64,000 bases of DNA from JAJEFO01 sp965209045 (GTDB taxonomy: Bacteria; Pseudomonadota; Alphaproteobacteria; Rhodobacterales; Rhodobacteraceae), in assembly GCA_965209045.1 (NCBI GenBank), contig CBDBPW010000001.1, forward strand, positions 124,001 through 188,000, given 5' to 3'. Positions 1-9,091 of the stretch are shown here, one piece after another. The notes under the pieces were generated by a model that was not told where the DNA came from, did no database searches, and worked only from the letters and a program-made list of their open reading frames with translations. Position numbers and translations under genes: made by a program. Position 1 is the first letter of the stretch. The number at the start of each line of letters is the position of its first letter.

Positions 1-761
1 TCGAAGCAGGCTTGCCCGACGGTGGCTGCCTGCTGGTCGCCCGCGACACCGAGAATGGGGATGGCGCCGCCGAGGACATCCGGGGTCGAGGTGCCGAATT
101 CCGCTGCGCAGTCGCGCACCTCCGGCAACATGCCGACAGGGATGCCCAGCAACTCGCACATGGTCGAGGACCAACGGCCTTTGTGGATGTCGTACAGCAT
201 TGTCCGCGCCGCATTCGTCGCATCGGTCACGTGGACGGCGCCACCCGTCAGCCGCCAAATGAGCCATGTGTCCACGGTCCCGAAAAGCAGTTCGCCCGCA
301 GCCGCGCGGTCTCGGGCACCATCGGCCTGGTCGAGAATCCACTTGAGCTTGGTGGACGAGAAGTAGGGGTCGAAGAGCAGCCCTGTCCTGGCCGTGACGG
401 CTTCCTCGTGGCCCGCCTTCACCATTTCGGCGCAGTAGTCCGCCGTGCGGCGGTCCTGCCAGACAATGGCGTTGTGCACGGCCTGTCCGGTTGCCTTGTC
501 CCAGACCAGCGTGGTCTCGCGCTGGTTGGTAATGCCGATTGCCGCGATGTCGCTCGCAGTCGCTCCGACGCTGTCCATCGCTTGCCGCGCCGTTTCGACA
601 ACCGTTTGCCAGAGATCCTCCGGGTCGTGCTCCACCCAGCCGCCTGCAGGAAAGTGCTGGTCAAACTCCTTCTGGGCGACGGCGGCGATCTTGAGGTCGC
701 CATCGAAAAGGATGGCACGACTGGACGTGGTCCCCTGATCGATGGCCATGACATAGGTCAT
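1..761 (-). CDS. glpK: Glycerol kinase, N-terminal part (cut by window edge)
   Basis: ATP-dependent glycerol kinase, which makes sn-glycerol 3-phosphate in the cytoplasm. Only the first 253 codons lie in the window; the C-terminal half is off the left edge. The start region reads MTYVMAIDQGTTSSR, the FGGY phosphate-1 loop (DQGTTSSR) at residues 8-15. It is followed by the glycerol kinase signatures GITNQRETT and IVWQDRRT, and a FDPYFSSTKLKW block that separates GlpK from xylulokinases. The ATG at 759-761 follows a GGGAGGAG ribosome site. The gene is divergent from the metallohydrolase at 875 across a 113-base gap. The call is firm for the visible half. Confidence 0.93.
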   Translation of the reverse strand, partial: MTYVMAIDQGTTSSRAILFDGDLKIAAVAQKEFDQHFPAGGWVEHDPEDLWQTVVETARQAMDSVGATASDIAAIGITNQRETTLVWDKATGQAVHNAIVWQDRRTADYCAEMVKAGHEEAVTARTGLLFDPYFSSTKLKWILDQADGARDRAAAGELLFGTVDTWLIWRLTGGAVHVTDATNAARTMLYDIHKGRWSSTMCELLGIPVGMLPEVRDCAAEFGTSTPDVLGGAIPILGVAGDQQAATVGQACF

Positions 762-874
762 GTGCGGCTCCTCCCGTTTTCCCTCAATTTTGTGCGCTTG
801 AGGGGAAATACACGAAGAGAACTGTTTGTGAAACGCGCGATCCGGGCTAACGTGGCGCGCGGGAGGACAGCTTC

Positions 875-1708
875 ATGCGTACCATCCTGATCGTTCCCTG
901 GCTGATAGCGGCGGCCGTTGCTGCGCCCGCCCAGGAACGCCGTCCAAGCCACTGCTTCGCGATTGCCGAGATGGCCCCCGAATTGACCTATGTCCACAGG
1001 GTCGCCTGGAACACGCCGATCGAGGACGAGTTCACCGTTCGGCTCAGATACGTCAATCATTCAATGTACCTGCTCCAGACCCATGGCGGTCTCAATGCGG
1101 TGACCGACTACACCGGCTTCATCGGAGACGTGGGCCTCGTTCCCGACGTGGTCACGATGAACATCGCGCATGAAAGCCACTGGACCCCGTTTCCGCATCC
1201 CGACATTCCCCATGTGCTGCAGGGCTGGTGGCAGAACGGCGCCCCTGCCGATCACTATGTCGACCTCGGTGAAATGCTGGTCCGGAACGTGACGACCGAC
1301 ATCCGCAACCGGTTTGGCGGCGGGGTGGCCATCGAGGACAACAATTCCATATTCATCTTCGAGGTGGCCGGGCTCTGCATCGGCCACCTGGGCCACCTGC
1401 ACCACGAGCCGTCCGATGAAACCTATGCCGCGATCGGACGCCTGGACGTGGTCATGGCGGCCGTGGACGGCGGCATGACCGTCGACCTGCCCACGATGAT
1501 CCGGATCGTGAAGCGGCTGCGGAGCTCGATCGTGCTTCCAATGCACTGGTTTTCCGGACTTTCGCTCGAGCGGTTCATCGATGGCGTAAGCGACGAGTTC
1601 GGCATCGACCGCCGCCAGGGGAGCGAGGTGGAGATTTCGCTTCGCAGCCTGCCTTCGCGACCGACCGTCGTCGTGCTCCAGCCGGCCTACATACGGGAAA
1701 CGGAATAG
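875..1708 (+). CDS. Exported metallo-beta-lactamase-fold hydrolase (UlaG-like)
   Basis: A 277-residue protein with an N-terminal signal peptide (hydrophobic stretch to about residue 18, cut near APA-QE), so probably periplasmic. Motifs fit the UlaG-like branch of the MBL fold rather than the classical HxHxDH class: an AHESHW segment (H99, H102), GHLGHLHH around residue 170 and a late MHW, plausible metal ligands. No substrate can be named. The start follows GGGAGGAC. It is divergent from glpK, and the FAD oxidase starts just after its stop. The export signal is unusual because most UlaG-like lactonases are cytoplasmic. Confidence 0.72.
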   Translation: MRTILIVPWLIAAAVAAPAQERRPSHCFAIAEMAPELTYVHRVAWNTPIEDEFTVRLRYVNHSMYLLQTHGGLNAVTDYTGFIGDVGLVPDVVTMNIAHESHWTPFPHPDIPHVLQGWWQNGAPADHYVDLGEMLVRNVTTDIRNRFGGGVAIEDNNSIFIFEVAGLCIGHLGHLHHEPSDETYAAIGRLDVVMAAVDGGMTVDLPTMIRIVKRLRSSIVLPMHWFSGLSLERFIDGVSDEFGIDRRQGSEVEISLRSLPSRPTVVVLQPAYIRETE

Positions 1709-1750
1709 CCCGGATTGACAGCCGCGCAACGGCCTTCTACCCGATCAGCC

Positions 1751-3154
1751 ATGTTGAACGCTGCCGACGACGAATTTGCCGATGTCCTCGACCGGGCCGG
1801 CATCAGGGTCAAGCCGGCTCAACAGGCCTATCTCGAGGAACCGCGGTCATTGTACAACGGGACGTCCCGGCATGTGGCTCTGCCGACAAGCACGGACGAC
1901 GTGTCCAGGATCGTGAGGATCTGTGTAGAGGCGCGGGTCGGCATCGTGCCATATGGGGGCGGCACGGGACTTGTGGCGGGACAGGTGGCGACGGACGGCC
2001 CTGCACCGTTGGTGCTTTCGCTTGAGAGGATGGCAGCGATCCGCGAGGTCTTCGTGGCGGAAGACACGCTTGTCGCCGAGGCGGGCGCAACGATTGCCGA
2101 AATCCAGACCGCCGCCGCCGAAGCCGGCCGCCTCTTTCCGCTGAGCTACGCCAGCCAGGGCAGCGCCCGGCTTGGAGGCGCATTGTCGGTCAATTCCGGT
2201 GGCCTCAACGTGCTCCGATACGGGATGGCCCGCGATCTCTGTCTCGGAATCGAGGCCGTGTTGCCGGACGGAAGCGTGCTGCACGCACTGAAGCGGCTCC
2301 GCAAGGACAACACCGGCTATGACTTGCGACACCTGCTGATCGGATCCGAGGGAACCCTGGGCGTCATCACTGCGGCCGCCCTCAGGCTCCTGCCCCGGCC
2401 AGCCGAGATCGCGACCGCCTTCCTGACCGTCGCCTCGCCGCAGGCCGCGTTGTCGCTCCTGGCGATCTGCCGGGAACAGGCGGGCGAGCTGGTCTCGGCG
2501 TTCGAACTGATCCCCGCCGAAGCCTTCGCGTTCCTGGCCGAGACGCGACCCGACCTGCGCCAGCCGTTCGACAAGGTTCCGGCATGGACGGTACTGACCG
2601 AACTCGGCATGGGGCCAGGCAGCGATCCCGAGAGCAGGTTGGGCGCGATCTTCGAGCGCGCTGCGGAAGCCGGCCATGTCCTGGATGGCCGGGTCGCGCA
2701 GGGCGACCGGCAGCGGGCCGACTTCTGGGCGCTCCGTGAGGCGATTCCGCATGCGAACGGGAGAATCGGCGCCATCGCTTCCCACGACATCTCGCTGCCC
2801 TTGTCCGAGATTCCGGCATTCATCGAGGCGTGCGGCGCCAGGATCCGAAAGATCCTGCCTTGCCGGATCAGCGCGTTCGGGCACCTCGGAGACGGCAACT
2901 TGCACTACAACGTCTTCCCGCCGAAAGGAGAGGCGCGTGATGCCTACATGGCCAGGTCCCCGGATGTCACGCGCGTGGTTCACGACATGGTTGCCGCTTG
3001 CGGAGGCAGCTTCAGCGCGGAGCACGGCGTCGGGCGCGCCAAGTCCCGGGAACTGGAGCGCTATTCCGATCCGGCAAAGCTGGCGGCAATGCGCTCGATC
3101 AAGTCGGCGCTTGATCCCCTTGGCGTCATGAACCCGGGAGCGGTGTTCGCCTGA
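1751..3154 (+). CDS. FAD-binding oxidase, GlcD / D-2-hydroxyacid dehydrogenase family
   Basis: Flavoprotein of the vanillyl-alcohol-oxidase/PCMH superfamily. These enzymes oxidise D-2-hydroxy acids (D-lactate, glycolate, D-2-hydroxyglutarate). The FAD-binding part shows VPYGGGTGLVAGQ, then GSARLGGALSVNSGG and GSEGTLGVIT. The C-terminal FAD-oxidase domain has the metal/substrate motif FGHLGDGNLHYNVFPP and the closing EHGVGRAK. Size (467 residues from this ATG) is normal. An in-frame TTG at 1715 would add 12 residues; the ATG at 1751 is preferred although neither has a strong ribosome site. The substrate cannot be deduced. Confidence 0.85.
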   Translation: MLNAADDEFADVLDRAGIRVKPAQQAYLEEPRSLYNGTSRHVALPTSTDDVSRIVRICVEARVGIVPYGGGTGLVAGQVATDGPAPLVLSLERMAAIREVFVAEDTLVAEAGATIAEIQTAAAEAGRLFPLSYASQGSARLGGALSVNSGGLNVLRYGMARDLCLGIEAVLPDGSVLHALKRLRKDNTGYDLRHLLIGSEGTLGVITAAALRLLPRPAEIATAFLTVASPQAALSLLAICREQAGELVSAFELIPAEAFAFLAETRPDLRQPFDKVPAWTVLTELGMGPGSDPESRLGAIFERAAEAGHVLDGRVAQGDRQRADFWALREAIPHANGRIGAIASHDISLPLSEIPAFIEACGARIRKILPCRISAFGHLGDGNLHYNVFPPKGEARDAYMARSPDVTRVVHDMVAACGGSFSAEHGVGRAKSRELERYSDPAKLAAMRSIKSALDPLGVMNPGAVFA

Positions 3155-3797
3155 ACGTTGCTTCGCGGGGCCGCGCCTGAGCCAATCGATCCGGGCCGCT
3201 TCGAGGCTGGCGCCGCCCGCGCCGCCGGTCGCCAAGACCATGGGGCCTTCATGCCCTGCTTCGGCGAGGCCGGTTGGGAAGTCACGTGCAAGGACGGAGA
3301 CTCGGCGGCGGTCAGGGTCGCTTCCCTGGCAGCCCGCGCAATGCCGACCGGCACGGGCTTCCGTTTCCGTGCACGAGATCTCGCATGCGCCACGCCGCGC
3401 CGCATGGGTGCACGGCACGTGTCATGGCGACGGCACCGAGGTTCAGCACGAGTCCTGCGACGTTGCGGGCGATGAGCAGGTGCGTGAGCGGAAGATTTGG
3501 CGCATCCCGCACGACGGGCACGACAGGGCCGTGTTCGCAAGATGCCGCCGCGATGCGAAGCCGTCCGCCTCGCACGACGACCACGCGCCCTGCTCTCCAT
3601 GCGCTTTCCGACGTGACGCGCCGGACGCCCTGCGCCTGCGGCCCAGTGTCGGCATGCCTGCATCACGACGGCCGCGCCCTTGGCGGAAACCTGCGGGCGG
3701 AAGTCGGAAACAGCCTAACCAACGCTGACGAATCGCTGCACAAGGACAGTGCCGCCACGGTTGCTGCACAGATCGGCAGGCTTGAAAGGACTGTGTG
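3155..3797 (+). other. Gene-free stretch between FAD oxidase and aminotransferase
   Basis: A 643-base gap. Several overlapping open frames cross it on both strands, but none has a ribosome site, a recognisable motif or alphaproteobacterial codon usage. A minus-strand frame (3312-3584) has a short hydrophobic run and could be a gene remnant, but I cannot identify it. The last bases carry the GAAAGGA ribosome site of the next gene. Confidence 0.5.
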
Positions 3798-5117
3798 ATG
3801 AGCCACGTATTCCCCCGCAACTGCCATTCCAAGTATCCCACGGCAATTGGCGGCGAGGGATGCTACCTGATCGACGAGAGCGGCAAACGGTACTTCGACG
3901 GATCTTGCGGGGTGGCCGTTTCCTGCCTGGGCCATTCCCACGAGAAGGTCAAGCAGGCGATCAAGGACCAGATCGACCGATTGGCCTTTGCTCATACCAG
4001 CTTCTTCACCTCGGATCCTGCCGAAGAGCTGGCTGATCTCCTGATCGCCCATGCACCGGGCAATCTCGACCGTGCCTACTTCGTTTCGAGCGGCTCCGAA
4101 ACCATCGAAACGGCGCTCAAGCTGGCCAGGCAGTACCACATCGAGCGCGGCGAACCGCAGCGCCGCCACCTGATCGCGCGCCGCCAGAGCTATCACGGCA
4201 ACACCCTTGGCGCGCTGGCTGCCGGCGGCAACAGGTGGCGCCGCGCCCAGTTCGAACCGATGCTGATCGAGGTCAGTCACATTTCGCCGTGCTACGAGTA
4301 TGCCGAAAGACCCGCGCACGAGAGCACCCTTGATTACGGCCAAAGGGTCGCCAACGAGCTGGAAGCGGAGATCCTGCGCCTGGGCCAGGACAGCGTGATG
4401 GCCTTCATCGCGGAGCCGGTCGTCGGCGCCACGCTCGGCGCCGTGCCCCCGGTCGAGGGATACTTCAAGCGCATCCGCGAGATATGCGACCAGTACGGCG
4501 TGCTCCTGATTCTCGACGAAGTGATGTGCGGCATGGGACGGACCGGACATCTGTTCGCGTGTTCGGCGGAGGGGGTCGCGCCCGACATCCTGACCATCGC
4601 CAAGGGCTTGGGTGCAGGCTACCAGCCGGTCGGAGCGATGCTGTGCAGCAAACAGGTGTACGATGCCATTGCCCAGGGCTCCGGCTTCTTTCAGCACGGA
4701 CATACCTATATCGGGCACTCTGCCGCATGCGCGGCGGGACTGGCCGTGGTCCGCACGATCCTGGCAGACGATCTCGTGTCGCGGGCACGCGAGATGGGCG
4801 CGAAACTGGAAGTCGCGTTGCGCAACGAACTTGGGCAGCACGGTCACGTGGGCGACATTCGCGGTCGAGGCCTGTTCTGGGGACTGGAATTCGTCGAGGA
4901 TCACGAAACAAGAAAGCCCTTCGACCCCGCCAGGGGTCTTGCGAAAAAGCTGAAGGCGGCGGCCTTCGAAGAAGGCCTGATCTGCTACCCGATGTCCGGC
5001 ACCCGCGACGGCCGAAACGGCGACCACGTCCTGCTGGCCCCGCCCTTCATCCTGGATGACGGTCACGTGGCCGAAATCACCGAGAAACTCTCTCGTGCCA
5101 TCCGCACGGTGACGTGA
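3798..5117 (+). CDS. Class III PLP-dependent aminotransferase
   Basis: A 439-residue omega-amino-acid aminotransferase-type enzyme. Fold-type I class III motifs are clear: SSGSETIETALKLARQY for the phosphate cup, SYHGNTLGA, LLILDEVMCGMGRTG with the PLP-pyridine Asp (D240), and TIAKGLGAGYQPVGA with the Schiff-base lysine (K269). The C-terminal GRGLFWGLEF and LLAPPF blocks also fit. The ATG at 3798 is preferred over the overlapping GTG at 3795 because GAAAGGA sits 7 bases upstream. It stands alone between two gene-poor gaps, so context gives no substrate; beta-alanine, GABA and polyamine transaminases share this form. Confidence 0.88.
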   Translation: MSHVFPRNCHSKYPTAIGGEGCYLIDESGKRYFDGSCGVAVSCLGHSHEKVKQAIKDQIDRLAFAHTSFFTSDPAEELADLLIAHAPGNLDRAYFVSSGSETIETALKLARQYHIERGEPQRRHLIARRQSYHGNTLGALAAGGNRWRRAQFEPMLIEVSHISPCYEYAERPAHESTLDYGQRVANELEAEILRLGQDSVMAFIAEPVVGATLGAVPPVEGYFKRIREICDQYGVLLILDEVMCGMGRTGHLFACSAEGVAPDILTIAKGLGAGYQPVGAMLCSKQVYDAIAQGSGFFQHGHTYIGHSAACAAGLAVVRTILADDLVSRAREMGAKLEVALRNELGQHGHVGDIRGRGLFWGLEFVEDHETRKPFDPARGLAKKLKAAAFEEGLICYPMSGTRDGRNGDHVLLAPPFILDDGHVAEITEKLSRAIRTVT

Positions 5118-5533
5118 CCGCGCCCGCTCAGGTGCAGCATGCATGACGCGGCCGTCGGGTTGCGCGCAGCCGGTCTTCGGTGCGTCGTGCATGGCGGACG
5201 GGCTGTCCGCGTGCTTTGCAGCCGTCGACGAACTCCAAGGCTTGGGCGTTCCCTGGGGCACCCGGTGAATTGCCCGAAACGAGGCTGCGAGGCGGCCGTT
5301 CCGCGAACATGGGCCGTTCCGCGCAGGACGCGCAAGCCGGGCCGCGGTGCAGGATTCGGCAGCGCAGGCTCGGTCCGGACCTTGACGGAAATGCCCGCAT
5401 TCAGCCTGCTGCAGGCCGGAATCCGCGAAAAGCGCCCACCAGGCGACTCGGCACTTGAGAATTCCCGCCACACCTGCCAAGATCGCCCAAAACAGGATCC
5501 CTGCCAGCAGTGCAGGACCAGAGAGGCAGAGAG
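5118..5533 (+). other. Gene-free stretch upstream of the DUF484 gene
   Basis: A 416-base gap with no credible gene. It holds one short direct repeat (GGCCGTTCCGCG at 5294-5305 and 5312-5323, 18-base period). A promoter for the DUF484-xerC pair is expected here, but no strong -35/-10 pair is visible. Confidence 0.45.
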
Positions 5534-6229
5534 ATGAGCGAGCAGGCTGCAATTGCCCAGGAAGACGTGCGTACGCACATTCTTGGTGACCCCGGCGCGA
5601 TACTGAAAGACCCCGACGTCATGCGGGCGCTCGTTGCCGCAAGCGAACGCGCGAGCGGCAACAATGTCGTTGACATCAGGGGCATCGCGATGAACCGACT
5701 GGAGGAGCGCCTGCAATCCCTCGAGAACATGCATCGTTCCGTCCTGGCGGCCGCATACGAGAACATCGCTGGAATGCATCAGGTGCATGATGCGGTCACG
5801 CGGCTTCTCGAGCCCTTGACACTCGAGGACTTCCTCTACCGCCTTGACATGGAAGTTGCCGACATTCTGCGCGTGGGACGGATCCGACTGGCGCTGGAGT
5901 GCGGCGAGGCGGGCATGAACGACATCCGCCATGATACGCTCAGGAAGGTGCAGCCCGGCTTCATCGAGGACTACCTCGAGAAGGGGAAACCCGCGCGTCG
6001 CGTGACTCTCCGCCGCTTCAGCGGCGATCCGCAGACGATGTACGGACCGATTTCGGACTGGGTCCGGTCCGAAGCCTGCATCGTGCTCGATCTGGGCAAG
6101 GCCCGGCCGCGCGGCATGCTGGCACTTGCCTCGGAGGAGCCGCTCCAGTTTTCGGCGAACCAAGGCACCGACCTCCTCGCCTTTCTGGGCAGCGTCGTTG
6201 AGCGCGCGATGCGCCGCTGGCTCGAGTGA
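5534..6229 (+). CDS. DUF484 family protein
   Basis: A 231-residue GAF-like protein of the DUF484 family, found immediately upstream of xerC in many proteobacteria. The N-terminal helix region (QEDVRTHILGDPGAIL) and the DPDVMRAL segment are typical of the family. The molecular role is unknown. The start ATG at 5534 follows GAGAGGCAGAGAG; a GTG at 5510 would lengthen it by 8 residues. Its stop overlaps the GTG start of xerC by 4 bases, so the two are translationally coupled. Confidence 0.82.
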   Translation: MSEQAAIAQEDVRTHILGDPGAILKDPDVMRALVAASERASGNNVVDIRGIAMNRLEERLQSLENMHRSVLAAAYENIAGMHQVHDAVTRLLEPLTLEDFLYRLDMEVADILRVGRIRLALECGEAGMNDIRHDTLRKVQPGFIEDYLEKGKPARRVTLRRFSGDPQTMYGPISDWVRSEACIVLDLGKARPRGMLALASEEPLQFSANQGTDLLAFLGSVVERAMRRWLE

Positions 6230-7143
6230 TCCAGCCGGGCCTGAACGACGCGCTTGACAGGTGGCTGGCCGAACTGGCTTCGGTGGCGGGCCGCTCGCAG
6301 AACACGGTTGCAGCATATCGCCTCGACGTGCGCGGATTTCTCGCGTTCTTGCAGCACCATGAAGGAGAGGCTCTGGGCGTCGGCTCCATTGCCCGGGTCG
6401 ACACGCGCACGATGCGGGCGTGGATGGCTCATGAACGTGGACGCGGCCTGAGCGCCCGGTCCCTGGCCCGGGCCCTGTCCGCCGTGAAGGGCTTCGTGGC
6501 CTGGATGGCCGAAAGGGACGGTTTCGATCCGACGGACGTTCTCATGAGGCGGGCGCCGCGGTCCCGGGCCAGGCTCCCGCGACCACTTGAGGAAGGCAGC
6601 GCACGATCATTGCTTGAGGCCGTCGGGCAGCATGCCAAGACGCCCTGGGTCGCACTCAGGGACCACGCGGTCGTGTTGCTTCTCTACGGTTGCGGACTTC
6701 GAATCTCGGAAGCGCTCGGATTGAAGGGCGCGGACCTGCCGCTTGGCGAGGCCCTGCGCATTCGAGGCAAGGGTCGGAAAGAGCGCCTGGTTCCGGTCGT
6801 TCCGGTCGCGCGGAAGGCCATGGAAACCTACGTTGACGCCTGTCCGTTCGAGATCGACGACAACGGGCCGGTCTTTCGCGGGATTCGCGGGGGCGCCCTC
6901 AGCCCGCGCCAGGTCCAGAAGCTGATGGCGACGGTTCGCGCACAGCTTGGTCTTCCGCCAAGCGCAACGCCGCACGCCATGCGCCACAGCTTTGCGACGC
7001 ATCTGCTGGATGCGGGCGGCGACCTTCGAACGATTCAGGACCTTCTCGGTCACGCCTCGCTTTCGACCACGCAGGCCTACACGGCCGTCGACACGTCACG
7101 GCTTGTGGAAGTCTATGAAGCGGCGCATCCAAGAGCCTCTTGA
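6226..7143 (+). CDS. xerC: Tyrosine recombinase XerC
   Basis: Site-specific recombinase that resolves chromosome dimers at dif with XerD. The 305 residues contain an N-terminal SAM-like core-binding domain (about 8-95) and the catalytic domain with the full set of active residues: R159 in GLRISEAL, K182 in the beta-hairpin, H250 and R253 in HAMRHSFATHLL, H276 in LLGHASLSTTQAYT and the nucleophile Y285. It starts at a GTG overlapping the DUF484 stop. The DUF484 pairing marks it as the housekeeping enzyme and not an integrase of a mobile element. Confidence 0.93.
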   Translation: MIQPGLNDALDRWLAELASVAGRSQNTVAAYRLDVRGFLAFLQHHEGEALGVGSIARVDTRTMRAWMAHERGRGLSARSLARALSAVKGFVAWMAERDGFDPTDVLMRRAPRSRARLPRPLEEGSARSLLEAVGQHAKTPWVALRDHAVVLLLYGCGLRISEALGLKGADLPLGEALRIRGKGRKERLVPVVPVARKAMETYVDACPFEIDDNGPVFRGIRGGALSPRQVQKLMATVRAQLGLPPSATPHAMRHSFATHLLDAGGDLRTIQDLLGHASLSTTQAYTAVDTSRLVEVYEAAHPRAS

Positions 7144-7351
7144 GGCCGCCCGCGTCCCGTCTTGCTGAAACATCTGGCCTCTGCTCCCGTTTTGCAGGCG
7201 CGGCTGGCAGCAGGCAAGCTGGCACGCCGAATCCGGACTCCCTGAGTCGCCCGAAGCCGGGACCGGCATTCAGAACGCAAGGGCGATCCCGGCGGGCGTC
7301 GCGGGTGTCCGCTTCGAATGCGCCCGGCGCAAGAGGGCCGCAGTCGCCGGT

Positions 7352-8383
7352 TCAGTCGGCCATTCCGGAGTCAACGCCTGTGGTCGCATTGCGACTGCTG
7401 GCCATGTTCAGGCACATCGTGAACGCATTCCTTGCGGGCACAACGTTCGCCTTCCTCTGGCCTGCAATGTCGAACGCCGTGCCGTGGGCAGGTGTCGTCA
7501 TCGGCACTGGCAGACCGGCGAGAACGGACACGCCACGATCAAATCCGAGCAGCTTTATCGCGATCTGGCCTTGGTCGTGGTACATCGTCACGACAGCATC
7601 ATACTCGCCATCACGCACCTTGAGCCACAACGTGTCCGCAGGCAGGGGCCCGACGCAATTGATCTGCTTGCGCTGCGCGTGCTCGACAGCAGGGCGGATC
7701 ACGCGGGCCTCCTCGTCGCCCATCAAGCCGCCATCCCCGGCATGCGGGTTGTAGGCAGCCACCACGATGCGCGGACGGTCGTGGCCCGCCATTCTCAACG
7801 TCCTGTCGGCAAGTCCGATGCTTTCTTCGATCCTCTCGGTTGTCAGAAGATCGGGCACGTCCTTCATCGCGACATGGCTTGTGACCCGGCCGTTCCACAT
7901 GCCGTTGGCCACGTTGAACTCGCTTGCCGGGGTCTTGAGATCGAAGAACGAACGGGCAAAGCCAAGCTCGTCGGCAAATTCGTTGCCGCCCAGATGCATC
8001 GATTCCTTGTTGAACGGCATGAACACGATGCCGTCGACCTTTCCTGCCTGCGAAAGCTCGAATGCCCGGCGCAGGCCCTCGATCGAGGACTGTCCGCCAG
8101 CGGCCGAGACCCGGGCCACCGGAACATCCCCGATGCCGTCTATCGGCAGGTCCAGGTGCAGAACCTGGCCATCGACCTGTTCGATCTCGGCGTCAAGCGC
8201 TGCGTGCCTCACGTCGATCCTGGATCCCGTCTGGCCCTCGCCCCGCGCAAACACTTCAGGCGCGCCGATGACAACGAGGTTCGCGCCATTGCGCACCTCG
8301 TCGTCGCTCAAGAGCCTGTGCAGGAGTTCCGGGCCGATGCCCGCTGGATCGCCTTGGACAAGGGCAATTGTCTTCTTTCTCAC
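7352..8383 (-). CDS. pdxA: PdxA-family NAD-dependent dehydrogenase, atypical
   Basis: Member of the 4-hydroxythreonine-4-phosphate dehydrogenase family, which oxidises and decarboxylates a hydroxy acid using NAD and a divalent metal. The three metal histidines are present: H170 (TSHVAM), H214 (YNPHAGDGG) and H269 (MYHDQGQ). The GHTE motif that binds substrate phosphate in classical PdxA is missing: the matching segment after NKESMHLGG reads EFADELGF (about 135-142). Together with its place at the end of a sugar-acid operon and the absence of a DUF1537 kinase, this points to a catabolic, perhaps non-phosphorylated substrate and not pyridoxine synthesis. The GTG start overlaps the gntR stop by 4 bases. 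Confidence 0.85.
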   Translation of the reverse strand: MRKKTIALVQGDPAGIGPELLHRLLSDDEVRNGANLVVIGAPEVFARGEGQTGSRIDVRHAALDAEIEQVDGQVLHLDLPIDGIGDVPVARVSAAGGQSSIEGLRRAFELSQAGKVDGIVFMPFNKESMHLGGNEFADELGFARSFFDLKTPASEFNVANGMWNGRVTSHVAMKDVPDLLTTERIEESIGLADRTLRMAGHDRPRIVVAAYNPHAGDGGLMGDEEARVIRPAVEHAQRKQINCVGPLPADTLWLKVRDGEYDAVVTMYHDQGQIAIKLLGFDRGVSVLAGLPVPMTTPAHGTAFDIAGQRKANVVPARNAFTMCLNMASSRNATTGVDSGMAD

Positions 8384-9090
8384 GTCTCTTTCTCAGCCTC
8401 CAGCCTCTCCTGCGCGGCCGCGATGTTGGCAATCGCGGCATCCAGGTGCCGCCGCATGTGTCTTGCGCAGGCCGGCCCGTCGCGAGCCCGCAGCGCAGCC
8501 AGGATGTCTTCATGCTGGCGAAGCGTGCGGTCCCGCGCCGTCCGCATTTTGGACGAGATGAAGCGCGCCCGCCAAAGGCGCGCGTTGTACGTCCTGTGGG
8601 ACTCCAGCAGCGGTGCGTTTCGAGCCGCACGGACGATGGTCTGGTGAAAGTCCATGTCCCAGCGAAAGAACTGCAACGGCTCCGTGCTTTCATCGGCCAG
8701 GCGCATGCGCTCCTCCAGGTCGGCAGCCTCGGCGATCTCCGCGTCGGTAGCGTTTCTGCAGGCCAACTCGCCCGCCAGCGCTTCAAGCGCGCCCAGGACC
8801 GCGAGGCTTTGAGCGAGCTCCTCGAGCGACGGGTCGGCGACGCGAGGGCGGCGCGTCGGTCCGTAGACGACCAACCCTTCGTTCTCGAGGATGCGAAGCG
8901 CCTCCTTCAATGGGGTCCGGCTTATGTTGAGCGCGTCCGCAAGTTCGCGTTCCCGCACTGCAGCGCCCGGCGGCAGCTTTCCCAGCAGGATGAACTCCCG
9001 CAACGTGTCGGCGGCGCGTTCAGCCAGGGACTTTCGCGGACCGATGCCCCCGATCTCCCGCAATTCCTCTGCCCAGGCGGTGCCTCCCAC
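8380..9090 (-). CDS. GntR-family regulator (FCD subfamily) of the sugar-acid operon
   Basis: Transcription factor with an N-terminal winged helix (LAERAADTLREFILLGKL ... ELADALNISRTPLKEALRIL) and an all-helical FCD ligand domain with metal-type residues (WDMDFHQTIV, Asp and His; HEDILAAL; HMRRHLD). The GTG at 9090 is preferred: it comes one base after the stop of the DapA-family gene and has an AGGTGGGG ribosome site. A TTG at 9123 would overlap that gene by 32 bases. Encoded inside the operon, it probably controls the tctC promoter, where GntR-like sites are seen. The inducer is unknown. Confidence 0.85.
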   Translation of the reverse strand: MGGTAWAEELREIGGIGPRKSLAERAADTLREFILLGKLPPGAAVRERELADALNISRTPLKEALRILENEGLVVYGPTRRPRVADPSLEELAQSLAVLGALEALAGELACRNATDAEIAEAADLEERMRLADESTEPLQFFRWDMDFHQTIVRAARNAPLLESHRTYNARLWRARFISSKMRTARDRTLRQHEDILAALRARDGPACARHMRRHLDAAIANIAAAQERLEAEKET

Positions 9091-9091
9091 G

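Noticed and set aside
1847..3418. A 523-codon minus-strand frame
   Set aside because: Shadow of the FAD oxidase with no motif of its own.
3663..5552. A 629-codon minus-strand frame
   Set aside because: It is antisense to the class III aminotransferase, which has all PLP motifs; the GC-rich third positions keep the shadow frame open.
6226..7143. XerC as integrase of a mobile element
   Set aside because: The DUF484 neighbour and length fit the housekeeping recombinase; no att repeats, tRNA or phage genes are nearby.
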